From Lysobacter sp. (lineage in GTDB: Bacteria > Pseudomonadota > Gammaproteobacteria > Xanthomonadales > Xanthomonadaceae), in NCBI GenBank assembly GCA_013141175.1, contig JABFRN010000001.1:3802001-3866000 (forward strand): a DNA stretch of 64,000 nt, given 5' to 3'. Below, piece after piece: positions 18,565 through 26,132 of this stretch. Each line of letters starts with the position of its first letter. Position 1 is the first letter of the stretch. A model generated the notes under the pieces. The model did not search any database, had not been told where the DNA came from, and worked only from the letters and a program-made list of their open reading frames with translations. Position numbers and translations under genes: made by a program.

Positions 18565-19494
18565 TCAGCAGGCATCCACGGTCAGATTCGTATCCGGATC
18601 GAGATGGCTGAAAGGCGCCGATCCGGTGGAACGGCCGTGCACGGTGTGCCCGCCTTCGGTCACGAACCAGTACGCGCGGGCGTTGTCCAGATTGCCCATG
18701 ATGATCAGATTGCCCGGCGTGGTGACGTAATCGCCGATGGTCAAACCGGCGCCATCGGTGATCGGATCGTCGCTGCCCGCAGCCGCCTTGCCGATCATGC
18801 CGCCGATCAGCGCACCGATCAGCGCGGCCACGGCCACCACCACGGCGGCGATGATCAGCACGACCAGCAAGCACAGCAGATAGAACGGCCCGGATGCCGA
18901 GCAGCCGATCGCCGCGCCGATCGCCACCGCAGCGATGATGCCGCCGATCCCGGCGATGGCGGCCCCTGCGATCGCGCCGCCGCCTGCGGCGCAGACTTCG
19001 GAGCTGTGGAAGATCGCGCTGATGATCGGGGATCGCTCGGTGTCGTCGTTGCACACCACGGTCGCCCCGCCGTTGGCGGCGAGATCCCAGTAATCGCATT
19101 TGACGACCACATCGATACGCGGATGACTGGCCGCGAACGGAAACACCCATTCGCTCCAGTCGTCGAACGATGGAAATACGTCTTCGATCACGCCGGCCGA
19201 ACACGTATCCAGCCCCCTGGGCGCTTCGACGCAGTTCTTGTAGAAGAACACGATGATGACGATCATCACGGTGACATAGGCGGCCACCGCGCCGAGCCAT
19301 ACCGCAACCGGTGCGGTGATCCCGATCAGACTGAAACTCTGGGTGAGAAACGCGATCGTTTCGGCGAATTTGGTGATGACCGTGACGACGCCCGAACCCA
19401 GCGAGATCAAGAGCAGGATCAGGCCCCAGAGGTCCGAAAAGGTGGTTGCGGTCGAAGCACTGCCAACGCCGCAGGCTGGTTTTGTATTGGCCAT
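18565..19494 (-). CDS. Membrane protein with glycine-zipper segment, function unknown
   Basis: A 309-residue protein not matched to a known family. Predicted membrane segments lie around residues 22-45 and 55-92. An exposed domain (about 93-165) with several cysteines follows, then a long Gly/Ala-rich block (about 167-245: repeated GAxxAGxGG and GALIGGMIG patterns) that looks like glycine-zipper helices. The last 65 residues are soluble and end in a cysteine. It is the last gene of a three-gene cassette and starts three bases after the preceding stop. The glycine-zipper block could let it oligomerise or form a pore; that is inference only. Confidence 0.7.
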   Translation of the reverse strand: MANTKPACGVGSASTATTFSDLWGLILLLISLGSGVVTVITKFAETIAFLTQSFSLIGITAPVAVWLGAVAAYVTVMIVIIVFFYKNCVEAPRGLDTCSAGVIEDVFPSFDDWSEWVFPFAASHPRIDVVVKCDYWDLAANGGATVVCNDDTERSPIISAIFHSSEVCAAGGGAIAGAAIAGIGGIIAAVAIGAAIGCSASGPFYLLCLLVVLIIAAVVVAVAALIGALIGGMIGKAAAGSDDPITDGAGLTIGDYVTTPGNLIIMGNLDNARAYWFVTEGGHTVHGRSTGSAPFSHLDPDTNLTVDAC

Positions 19495-19497
19495 GGC

Positions 19498-19926
19498 TCA
19501 GCCCTCCTTCGTGCGTTGCGTGGGTTTGCGGCAGTAGCGGCAGAGCAGTCGGCCGACGAGCAGGCCCACCAGCATGCCGATCAGGAAGAACAACAGCGGT
19601 TGCCCACTCAGGTTGCACAGATAGACAGTGAGCGTGCTGGTCAACAGCGCATTGATCAGCAGCGGACCCGCGACCGTCGACGCCGCATAGCGCAACGGCC
19701 CGCAGAGCAGGGCGAACAGCGCGCCCCAGCAGAACAGCGCCAGCACCAGCGCGATGTACAGCCACAAGGGGTAAGCGACCGGAGTGAACGCTTTGCCCAT
19801 CAACCAGACGACGCAGAACATGAAACCCGTCAAAGCGCCGATCAGCATGCCGTTGAGTTCGCATGGACCGAGACGCTGCGAGAAGGGGCGCGTGATGGCG
19901 ATCATGCCGCGGATGAGTGCGTTCAT
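19498..19926 (-). CDS. Small four-helix membrane protein, function unknown
   Basis: A 142-residue protein with four clear hydrophobic helices (about residues 26-48, 52-76, 84-105 and 109-130) and a basic C-terminus (RLLCRYCRKPTQR). No family is recognised. Its ATG overlaps the stop of the upstream gene by ATGA (19923-19926), and it ends three bases before the next start, so the three genes behave as one translationally coupled unit. It could be a membrane partner or immunity-type protein for its neighbours, but the sequence does not show this. Confidence 0.68.
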   Translation of the reverse strand: MNALIRGMIAITRPFSQRLGPCELNGMLIGALTGFMFCVVWLMGKAFTPVAYPLWLYIALVLALFCWGALFALLCGPLRYAASTVAGPLLINALLTSTLTVYLCNLSGQPLLFFLIGMLVGLLVGRLLCRYCRKPTQRTKEG

Positions 19927-20732
19927 GAGTCGACCCTCACCAGGAACGTGACGCCACCCAGGAGCCTGCCGCCGCTGTCGTAACCGACCACGGTGGCTTC
20001 CTTGAGGATGAAATCGCCGGCCGGCGGCACGATCGAGGCGGGCACGTGGGTGGTCAGCGTGGCGGTGATCTGTTCGCCCGGCGCGAACACGCGGCTGGTC
20101 GGCGTGACCGCGCCGCCGATATCGTTGCCCAACACCACCAACGTGATCGTTTCCGTGGAAGCCGACGCGTTGACGACCGCGAATTGCTTGCTGGGCGTCT
20201 TGCCGACCTGCGACGTACGCACGCCGTGGATGGCCTGATAGCCCAGATTGTTGTCGGCGACCTTGTCGTGCGGATGGCTGATCCGGACCTCGATCGAGAC
20301 ATCGTTGCCCAGCGCCCGCACCGCGTCGTTGATCGGGAAGGCCAGATCCTTTGCATCGGGTGCATAGCCGAGGCTGATCAACTGGTCGCCCAATGAGCTG
20401 TAGGCCGTGCCGATTCCATATTGCGCCCAGCGCACCTGGACCAGGGTGTTGACCGCGCTGGCTTCATTGGATTCGTTGTGCACCCGGACCACGATGCTGT
20501 CCATGAACCGCCAGTCGTCCCACCAGTTGGTCTGGATGTCCGGACTTTCCCAACTGGTGCTCAACCCCTGGGAGAGCCGTTGGCGCTGGCTGTAGATCGC
20601 CGGGTCCGGCCGTTTCGGCGGCTGATCGGTGCTGATGCATTTGCAGTGCGGGCGTTTCGGCTTCGGCCGCCATTCGCACGTGTTGTCGTTTCGGCCGACA
20701 GTGGCTGCAGCCGCCAAATTGCGCTCCGACAT
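19923..20732 (-). CDS. Soluble beta-rich protein of unknown function, first gene of the cassette
   Basis: A 269-residue protein without signal peptide or membrane segment. The first 60 residues are basic with a Cys/Lys-rich patch (RPKPKRPHCKC). The rest alternates short beta-like strands and loops (for example SIVVRVHNESNE, VSIEVRISHPHD and QITATLTTHVPA), suggesting two Ig-like sandwich domains. No family is recognised. It is preceded by GGAG-type sequence close to the ATG and by a 24-base palindromic element 25 bases upstream. Coupled to two membrane-protein genes downstream. Confidence 0.65.
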   Translation of the reverse strand: MSERNLAAAATVGRNDNTCEWRPKPKRPHCKCISTDQPPKRPDPAIYSQRQRLSQGLSTSWESPDIQTNWWDDWRFMDSIVVRVHNESNEASAVNTLVQVRWAQYGIGTAYSSLGDQLISLGYAPDAKDLAFPINDAVRALGNDVSIEVRISHPHDKVADNNLGYQAIHGVRTSQVGKTPSKQFAVVNASASTETITLVVLGNDIGGAVTPTSRVFAPGEQITATLTTHVPASIVPPAGDFILKEATVVGYDSGGRLLGGVTFLVRVDS

Positions 20733-20756
20733 GGCATTCTCCTGAGTCGTAGGCTT

Positions 20757-20780
20757 GAAACGTGATCGTTTTCACGTTTC
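20757..20780. promoter_or_regulatory. Palindrome in the leader of the three-gene cassette
   Basis: GAAACGTGA (20757-20765) and TCACGTTTC (20772-20780) form perfect 9-bp arms around TCGTTT, 25 bases before the first cassette start codon. The position fits a repressor operator or a leader hairpin that hides the ribosome binding site. Confidence 0.5.
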
Positions 20781-20870
20781 TGATGATTCCAACGCTCGTT
20801 GTTCGACCAAGCGGACACGGGGGCGCACACGGAGGACGTTGCCAGGACACTGAGGGGTATGCGTCTTTTA

Positions 20871-20886
20871 CATAATATGCATTATG
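20871..20886. promoter_or_regulatory. A+T-rich palindromic patch, candidate promoter/operator
   Basis: CATAAT-ATGC-ATTATG (20871-20886) has 6-bp inverted arms within an A+T-rich stretch that stands out in this G+C-rich window. Read on the minus strand it contains TATTAT, a possible -10 element for the gene starting at 20732. No clear -35 is seen. Confidence 0.35.
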
Positions 20887-20968
20887 CGAAATAATAAGGA
20901 TCGCTCCCGCTGGTGACAGGCCCGCGGCAACGTCGTGCTCAGCTTGCCCCTACGGCACCGGAAACGCA

Positions 20969-21018
20969 GATGGCCGGTTGAACCCGGCGCTTGCCCGCGC
21001 TGGATACAACCGGCCATC
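20969..21018 (-). terminator. Stem-loop at the 3' end of the polyketide gene cluster
   Basis: GATGGCCGGTTG (20969-20980) and CAACCGGCCATC (21007-21018) form perfect 12-bp arms around a 26-base G+C-rich loop, about 125 bases past the aminotransferase stop. No T-tract follows, so it may protect the 3' end rather than terminate alone. Confidence 0.5.
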
Positions 21019-21143
21019 GATGTTTGTACGCGATGACAGCAACCGCCGACCTGATGCCGGTCATTCAACTCCGAGATCGACGGGGGCGTCGATGAAGTCC
21101 AGTCCAGCGCCCACCTGGTTCACCTCCGCTCACCGCGTCCGCA

Positions 21144-22919
21144 TCAACCGCTCTTGGCCGCGACTGCGCGCAGTTCGGCGATCACCAGATCGCGTAGTTC
21201 GGCGGATGTGGGCTGCGCTTGCTCCGGTGCTTTCGCCTTCGGCGCCGCGCCTGGAATCGGCGCAAGCGGCGCGGCGACGTGGACGTCCCCGCCATCGGCC
21301 TCTTCTTCGATCTTTTCGACGAAGAAACCGTTGTCCACCAGTGCTTCGAGCGAGCGCTTGAACGCATCGACGACGGCTCGATAATCGCTGTCGACATGCG
21401 AGAGATTGAGGAAATTGTTGCCGGAGGTCGAGGTCTCGACGCCGTTGTCGCGGAGCAGCAGGATCAGCAACTCGCGGACGATGCCGTAGGGATCCTCATG
21501 GAAGGCGATCCGGAACCACGAGCTGAACGTCTCGAGGGAAAGCGGCAGGTTGCGCGCCAGGAAGTAGGCGTTGAGCTCGTCGCACAGGTCTTTCGTCCTG
21601 CGGTTGAGCACCCCGATCTCGCAATCGCAGGTGTCGTAATCGCATGCCTTCGTCGGCGGGCAGATCTTCTCCATTTCCTTGCAGACGGCCACTGCCGCAG
21701 ACACTTTGAGCGAGTTCTGGGTATGCGTTCCCGCCATCACCGCGCGCTTGAGGCTCGGCATCGAATTGTCGTCGAAACCATAGACGCCGCCATCGACATA
21801 ATCCAGGTACTTCGCCTGGCCGGCGATGATGCCCGTGGGCATGCCGCCGCCCGGTACCTTGCCGTAGGTGCTCATGTCGGGCACGACCTTGTAGAAGGAC
21901 TGCGCGCCGCGACGGTTGGCGCGGAAGCCGGTCACCATTTCGTCGAAGATGAACACGATGTTCCGTTCCAGCGTGATCCTGCGCAGTTCGCGCACGAACT
22001 CGACGGGACGCCGTTCCGGGAATCTCGACTGGATGGGTTCGATCAGGACGCATGCGATCTCGCTCGCATGCTCCTCGATGAACGCAAGGCTGTCGGCGGC
22101 GCCGTAATCCACCATGTAGATCTGGTCGGCGTACTCCTGGAGGAGCCCGGGACCCGCCGACACCGCATGATGATCGCCACCGTGCATGGCGAACACGGTG
22201 TCGGAAAGGCCGTGGTAGGAGCCGTCGAAGATGACGATCTTTTTCTTGCCCGTGGCCGCGCGCGCGATGCGCGTGGCCCACATGACCGCTTCGGTGCCCG
22301 TCTGCGCGTAGACCATGCGTTCGTACCCGGTCAATTCGCAGAACCGCCTTGCGGACTCGAACAGGTCCTCGCTGTAGGCGACGAGCGGATAGCCCTGGTC
22401 CAGTCGCTTGCGCAGCGCGTCCTTCATGAACTCCGGCTGGTGCCCGAAGAAATTGACGCCGTTATCGCCGGTGATGTCGACGTAGCGGTTGCCGTCGACA
22501 TCGAACAGATACGCACCTTCGGCGCGAGCGTAGGTGAGCTGGTACTGCATGGACTTCAGCGGGCGCTTCAACCCGGCGACCTTGCGCTGGTCGACGAAAT
22601 GCTTCTGTTGCTCCAGCGCGTTGCGCTTGGATGTCGGGGTCCGCGTCGCGTAACGCGCCGACAGCTCGGTGATGAAGCGCTTCTGCACATCGTCGAGATG
22701 GGCTTCATGGATCGGCTTCAGGGCCCGGGGCGCCGCCCCGCCCTTCCTGCCGCCCTGCCCCTGCGTTGCGGCGCCATCGGTCACGGTGAGCGAGCGCAGG
22801 CTTTGCACCAGGCGGTTCCGGTCCTCGTCCGAGAATCCGCCATAGAGTTTCATCGCATCCTCCTTGCCGATCCTGCGGGCGAGGATGTCCTGCATCACTT
22901 TTTCCACTGTCGATTCCAT
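21144..22919 (-). CDS. Class III PLP aminotransferase (glutamate-1-semialdehyde-aminomutase-like)
   Basis: A 591-residue PLP enzyme with a central class III aminotransferase domain (about residues 105-500) of the type found free-standing or embedded in PKS/NRPS clusters. Markers are GHQPEFMKDAL, YAQTGTEAVMWATRIARAATG, IFDGSYHGLSD, IFDEMVTGF and the PLP lysine in STYGKVPGGGMPTG (Lys354). The N-terminal ~45 residues form helices like PKS inter-domain linkers. The C-terminal tail (SAELRDLVIAELRAV) resembles the first helix of a carrier protein that then stops. A Cys-rich insert (KICPPTKACDYDTCDCEIG) is unusual. It probably adds an amino group to the polyketide. It is the last gene of the cluster. 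Confidence 0.87.
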   Translation of the reverse strand: MESTVEKVMQDILARRIGKEDAMKLYGGFSDEDRNRLVQSLRSLTVTDGAATQGQGGRKGGAAPRALKPIHEAHLDDVQKRFITELSARYATRTPTSKRNALEQQKHFVDQRKVAGLKRPLKSMQYQLTYARAEGAYLFDVDGNRYVDITGDNGVNFFGHQPEFMKDALRKRLDQGYPLVAYSEDLFESARRFCELTGYERMVYAQTGTEAVMWATRIARAATGKKKIVIFDGSYHGLSDTVFAMHGGDHHAVSAGPGLLQEYADQIYMVDYGAADSLAFIEEHASEIACVLIEPIQSRFPERRPVEFVRELRRITLERNIVFIFDEMVTGFRANRRGAQSFYKVVPDMSTYGKVPGGGMPTGIIAGQAKYLDYVDGGVYGFDDNSMPSLKRAVMAGTHTQNSLKVSAAVAVCKEMEKICPPTKACDYDTCDCEIGVLNRRTKDLCDELNAYFLARNLPLSLETFSSWFRIAFHEDPYGIVRELLILLLRDNGVETSTSGNNFLNLSHVDSDYRAVVDAFKRSLEALVDNGFFVEKIEEEADGGDVHVAAPLAPIPGAAPKAKAPEQAQPTSAELRDLVIAELRAVAAKSG

Positions 22920-22961
22920 GATTTTTTCCTTCCGGTCTCTCTTCTGGACGCCGCGTATCGG

Positions 22962-23723
22962 TCAGCGGACTTCTTGGATGAAGGGCAGATTGGCGTTGAC
23001 GTACTTGTCCTTCAGCAGGAACTTCCGCAGATCGCCGCTGAAGAACTTGTAGTTCTCGTCCACGGAGACCATGTTGAGCAGGAAGTACGGAAACATGCCG
23101 CCCATTTCGGTGTCCTGGATCAGTTCGACTTCAACCTTTCCGTTCGCCAGCGGCGTGAACTGCCAGCGGTTGTGCATGCGCTCGATCCGCACCGCATCCG
23201 GGTTGTTGGGCAGGGTCGCCGGCGCGGCGAGCACGTCGAGCACCACGGTCTTCGTCACCGGATCCTGCGATACGACCGTGGTGAGCAGCAACTCGCGGTC
23301 GTCGAAGGGAAACGGGAAATCGAGGCGCCACATGTCCAGGTCGTAACCCTTGACCGGGTCGAACTCCTTCAGGCGCGTGAAATCGACGCATTCGGGGAAC
23401 CAGTCCTTGCAGGTCTGCAGGTTGTCGTCGACGATGTGCATGGCCGTCAGTTGGCTCAGCTTGTAGTCTCCCACCATCACGGCCTTCACCTTGATGGTGC
23501 GATCGCCCGGTGCCTTGAAGGTATAGGACTTCACGCCATTTTCTTCCTTGACCAGTTCCCACTGGTTCGAGCCGGACATCTTCCATGTCCAGTCCGCGAT
23601 CAGGCACAGGCCGACGAAAACGACGAACCCGGTCCGCAGTTTCCGCCAGATGCCGCGGCTGCGCTTGACCGGTTGCGCCGTGACGGCATCCGCTGCGGTT
23701 GGGGTCGAATCGTTCGTGGCCAT
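22962..23723 (-). CDS. Membrane-anchored START/SRPBCC-domain protein
   Basis: A 253-residue protein with a short cytoplasmic N-terminus, one membrane anchor (residues 31-48) and a START-like lipid-binding domain (about 55-250). The domain shows the characteristic WELVKEENGVKSYTF opening, the DYKLSQLTAMHIVDD helix, a central RLDFPFPFDDRELLL strand pair and a long C-terminal helix. START domains form a hydrophobic cavity for lipids or polyketides. AGGAG lies nine bases before the ATG. Its place beside the LolA-like and MMPL genes suggests it binds or presents a hydrophobic product on the outer face of the inner membrane. Confidence 0.82.
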   Translation of the reverse strand: MATNDSTPTAADAVTAQPVKRSRGIWRKLRTGFVVFVGLCLIADWTWKMSGSNQWELVKEENGVKSYTFKAPGDRTIKVKAVMVGDYKLSQLTAMHIVDDNLQTCKDWFPECVDFTRLKEFDPVKGYDLDMWRLDFPFPFDDRELLLTTVVSQDPVTKTVVLDVLAAPATLPNNPDAVRIERMHNRWQFTPLANGKVEVELIQDTEMGGMFPYFLLNMVSVDENYKFFSGDLRKFLLKDKYVNANLPFIQEVR

Positions 23724-23840
23724 GCGTGTCGCTCCTGAAAGGTGAAGATCAAAGGGTGTTGCTGTCGCCCGTGGCTGCCGTCGCGCCGCGCATCGGCCGT
23801 GCGCGGAATCACGTCCGCGCGGCCGTGCGGAGCCTCGCGG

Positions 23841-25172
23841 TCAGCCGGCCAGTGCGACGGGTTCGGTGGATTGCGCGCGCACCGTTTCGGTGGTCGCGGA
23901 CGCCTGCAGCAGGTGCTTCGCCAGGTATTTCGCCAGGCACACCAGGGTCAGCGTCGGGGCGACCCGCGATTCGGCCGGGATCAGCGAACCGTCGCACACG
24001 TGCAGGTTGCGGATCCGGGTCTGCAGGCCGGCGTCGACGTCCCGGGTGAGGCTGAGCGTGCCGAACGCACCGCCGGTCATCATCGGGGTGGTGAACATCG
24101 ACGTCACGCCGGCCCGGGTCATGATGCCCTTGGCCGCCGCGAGTCCGCTCTGCAGGCATTCGAGCGAGTGCGCGTCGATGTCCTTGAAATAGCGGCCTTC
24201 CGCCGACAGTCCGCCGCCGACGGTGTCGTGCGCCTTGACCATGATCGCGACGTGCTGTCCGTAGGCGCGCATGCGCCAGGGGCGGAACGACTGGACCATG
24301 CCCATGTTGAAGTAGAAGCGGTGCACGTTGGCGTCGAGCAGGCGGGTGCCGTCCTCGAGCGTTGCGCCCATCGTGCCCGCGAAGCAGTTCGTGCCGCGCA
24401 GGCCGGGCACGCTGCCGATCACCGCGAGGCTGGGATCGATGAAATAGCCGCCGGACACCGCCTCCTCGAAGCCGCTCTTGCGCAGGATGACCGGGGTCGC
24501 GAGCGATCCGGCGCTCACGATGATCTTGTGCGCGAAGAAGCGCGCGATGCGCGAACGGAACGGTGCGGTCGTGATCCTGCATTCGACGCCCACTGCGGTC
24601 CCGTTCTCGATCAGGATGCGCTCGACGACAGCCTCGCACTGCAGTTCGGCGCCGTTGCGCAGCGCGTCTTCAACGAAAGCGACGGCCTTCCATTTCGAGC
24701 CGTAATCGTACGCGCCGTCGGACTTGCCGTGGTCGATCAGCATCCGGTTCTTGGTCCACGCGTGGCCCTCCGCGAGCGCGGCATCGCGCAGGCGCAAGGT
24801 CTGCGGGCTCAGCATCTCGTCCGGCGTTTCCGCCAGCGGCAGCTCGCGCTGCGCCTCGACATAAGCGTCGTCGAGGTCGATGCCCGCCGCGCGGAACGTT
24901 TCCAGCGGCGGATCGTCGGCCACCGCCAGATACATCGCAGTGGAGCCGCCAGCGGCGAACACCCGTGGATCCTTGAGCTTGTGCGCGACTTTCACCTCAT
25001 TGAGGATCGAGGCGATTCCCCACACCGTCTCCTTGAGCGGGCGATGCTCGCCACGCTCGAGCATGAGCACGCGCTGGCCCTTGGCGCTCAGTTCGCGAGC
25101 GAGCGTCGCACCGGCCGAGCCGGTGCCGATGATGAGACAGTCGTAGACGTTGCCGTCGACAGGCGGGTTCAT
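23841..25172 (-). CDS. GMC-family FAD-dependent oxidoreductase
   Basis: A 443-residue flavoprotein with the N-terminal FAD-binding motif DCLIIGTGSAGATLARELS (residues 11-29), the AAGGSTAMY substrate-loop motif near residue 95, a second dinucleotide-region strand (KIIVSAGSLATPVILRKSG) and a C-terminal GMC segment HVCDGSLIPAESRVAPTLT. It is shorter than many GMC alcohol oxidases, but both FAD regions are present. The family oxidises alcohols to aldehydes or ketones, so it is a plausible tailoring enzyme for a polyketide hydroxyl, possibly creating the carbonyl needed by the nearby aminotransferase. It could instead act on a lipid. Confidence 0.87.
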   Translation of the reverse strand: MNPPVDGNVYDCLIIGTGSAGATLARELSAKGQRVLMLERGEHRPLKETVWGIASILNEVKVAHKLKDPRVFAAGGSTAMYLAVADDPPLETFRAAGIDLDDAYVEAQRELPLAETPDEMLSPQTLRLRDAALAEGHAWTKNRMLIDHGKSDGAYDYGSKWKAVAFVEDALRNGAELQCEAVVERILIENGTAVGVECRITTAPFRSRIARFFAHKIIVSAGSLATPVILRKSGFEEAVSGGYFIDPSLAVIGSVPGLRGTNCFAGTMGATLEDGTRLLDANVHRFYFNMGMVQSFRPWRMRAYGQHVAIMVKAHDTVGGGLSAEGRYFKDIDAHSLECLQSGLAAAKGIMTRAGVTSMFTTPMMTGGAFGTLSLTRDVDAGLQTRIRNLHVCDGSLIPAESRVAPTLTLVCLAKYLAKHLLQASATTETVRAQSTEPVALAG

Positions 25173-25247
25173 GGGATTGCGATCCAGTGCTGTGATGTGT
25201 GGAAAACGCGGAACCGTCCAAGCGCACGCGCCTGGACGGCGCGACCG

Positions 25248-26132
25248 TCACTTCCTGATGTAGCCGCGATACTTGGCCATCATCCGTTCGCGATAAGCGA
25301 AGTCGGTCAGCGAGCGCTGGCTGAGGAACTCGTCGTCGATGTCGACGTTGAGCTTCGTTCCACGCTCGTCCCACATGGTGATGCGCTTGCTGAAGAGATT
25401 GTTCATCGACCCCTTCGTCACGATCCAGGTCCCGTCGATGCGCTCGACGTTCAACGCGGTCCGTTGCTTGTAGTGCCTGCCCGAGCGGTCGTACAGGTCT
25501 TCCTTCAGCAGGATCGAGCGTTCCTTGTCCACCCAGACGACGATCTTGCTGTAGTACGAGCGGGTGCGGCGATACGCGGTCGGCGTCAACTCGATCATCC
25601 ACGCCTGGCGGCCACGGACGGTCTCCTGGCCGAGCAGGCGGTACGTGTAGTCCTTGATCCGCCTGACGTCGGCGTCCTCGGTCGACAGTTCGGAACCGAA
25701 CAGCGCGCCGCTCTCGTTGCTGTCGCTGACCGACACGATGCGCTTGACCTTGGCCAGCGCGGGCAGGTAGATCCAGAAGTCCGAATCCTTCTCGTCCTCG
25801 GCGTAGCTGTAGGAGAGCGTGGACGTCCCCTTTTCGTTCACCGGTTCGATGATCACGTCGAACGCCTTGTTGCTGCGGTCGGGAAGGCCCTTGACGTCAT
25901 AGCCCCGATGCACGCTCTCGACCTTGATCACGCGCGGCTTTTCCCGGCACGACAATTTCCCGTCCGTGATGTTGTAACGGCAGGTCGTGAACTGCATCAC
26001 CCGGATCGAAGACATGTAGCTGTGGTTCGCCGCTTGGTCCGCCTTGACGATGATCTGGCGCGCGTCCTGGGCGATCGCGGGGGATGCGATCGCCAGCAGC
26101 GCGGTAGCGAACAGGATCCTTGCGTGTTTCAT
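25248..26132 (-). CDS. Outer-membrane lipoprotein-sorting (LolA-like) protein
   Basis: A 294-residue periplasmic protein with a Sec signal peptide (cleaved near AIAQD, residue 22) and a LolA/LppX-like half-barrel fold (PF17131-type). The pattern includes GKGTSTLSYSY-like strand pairs, SDFWIYLPALAKVKRI and WMIELTPTAYRRTRSYYSKIVVWVDKE-type strands (quoted in part). Such proteins are usually encoded beside MMPL/RND transporters and carry a hydrophobic ligand through the periplasm. The ATG at 26132 overlaps the transporter stop by ATGA, and GGAGAG lies six bases upstream. This tight coupling supports a shared export path. Confidence 0.88.
   Translation of the reverse strand: MKHARILFATALLAIASPAIAQDARQIIVKADQAANHSYMSSIRVMQFTTCRYNITDGKLSCREKPRVIKVESVHRGYDVKGLPDRSNKAFDVIIEPVNEKGTSTLSYSYAEDEKDSDFWIYLPALAKVKRIVSVSDSNESGALFGSELSTEDADVRRIKDYTYRLLGQETVRGRQAWMIELTPTAYRRTRSYYSKIVVWVDKERSILLKEDLYDRSGRHYKQRTALNVERIDGTWIVTKGSMNNLFSKRITMWDERGTKLNVDIDDEFLSQRSLTDFAYRERMMAKYRGYIRK

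Larger units (their letters stand above)
20733..21143. other. Intergenic region between the polyketide cluster and the three-gene cassette
   Basis: No convincing gene is seen in these 411 bases. They hold a probable 3' stem-loop of the biosynthetic operon (20969-21018), an A+T-rich palindromic patch (20871-20886) that is likely part of the cassette promoter, and a palindrome in the cassette leader (20757-20780). Confidence 0.7.

Noticed and set aside
20868-21068. A 66-codon minus-strand frame in the gap between the cluster and the unknown cassette.
   Set aside because: No ribosome binding site, no family pattern, and it overlaps the stem-loop and promoter-like palindrome.
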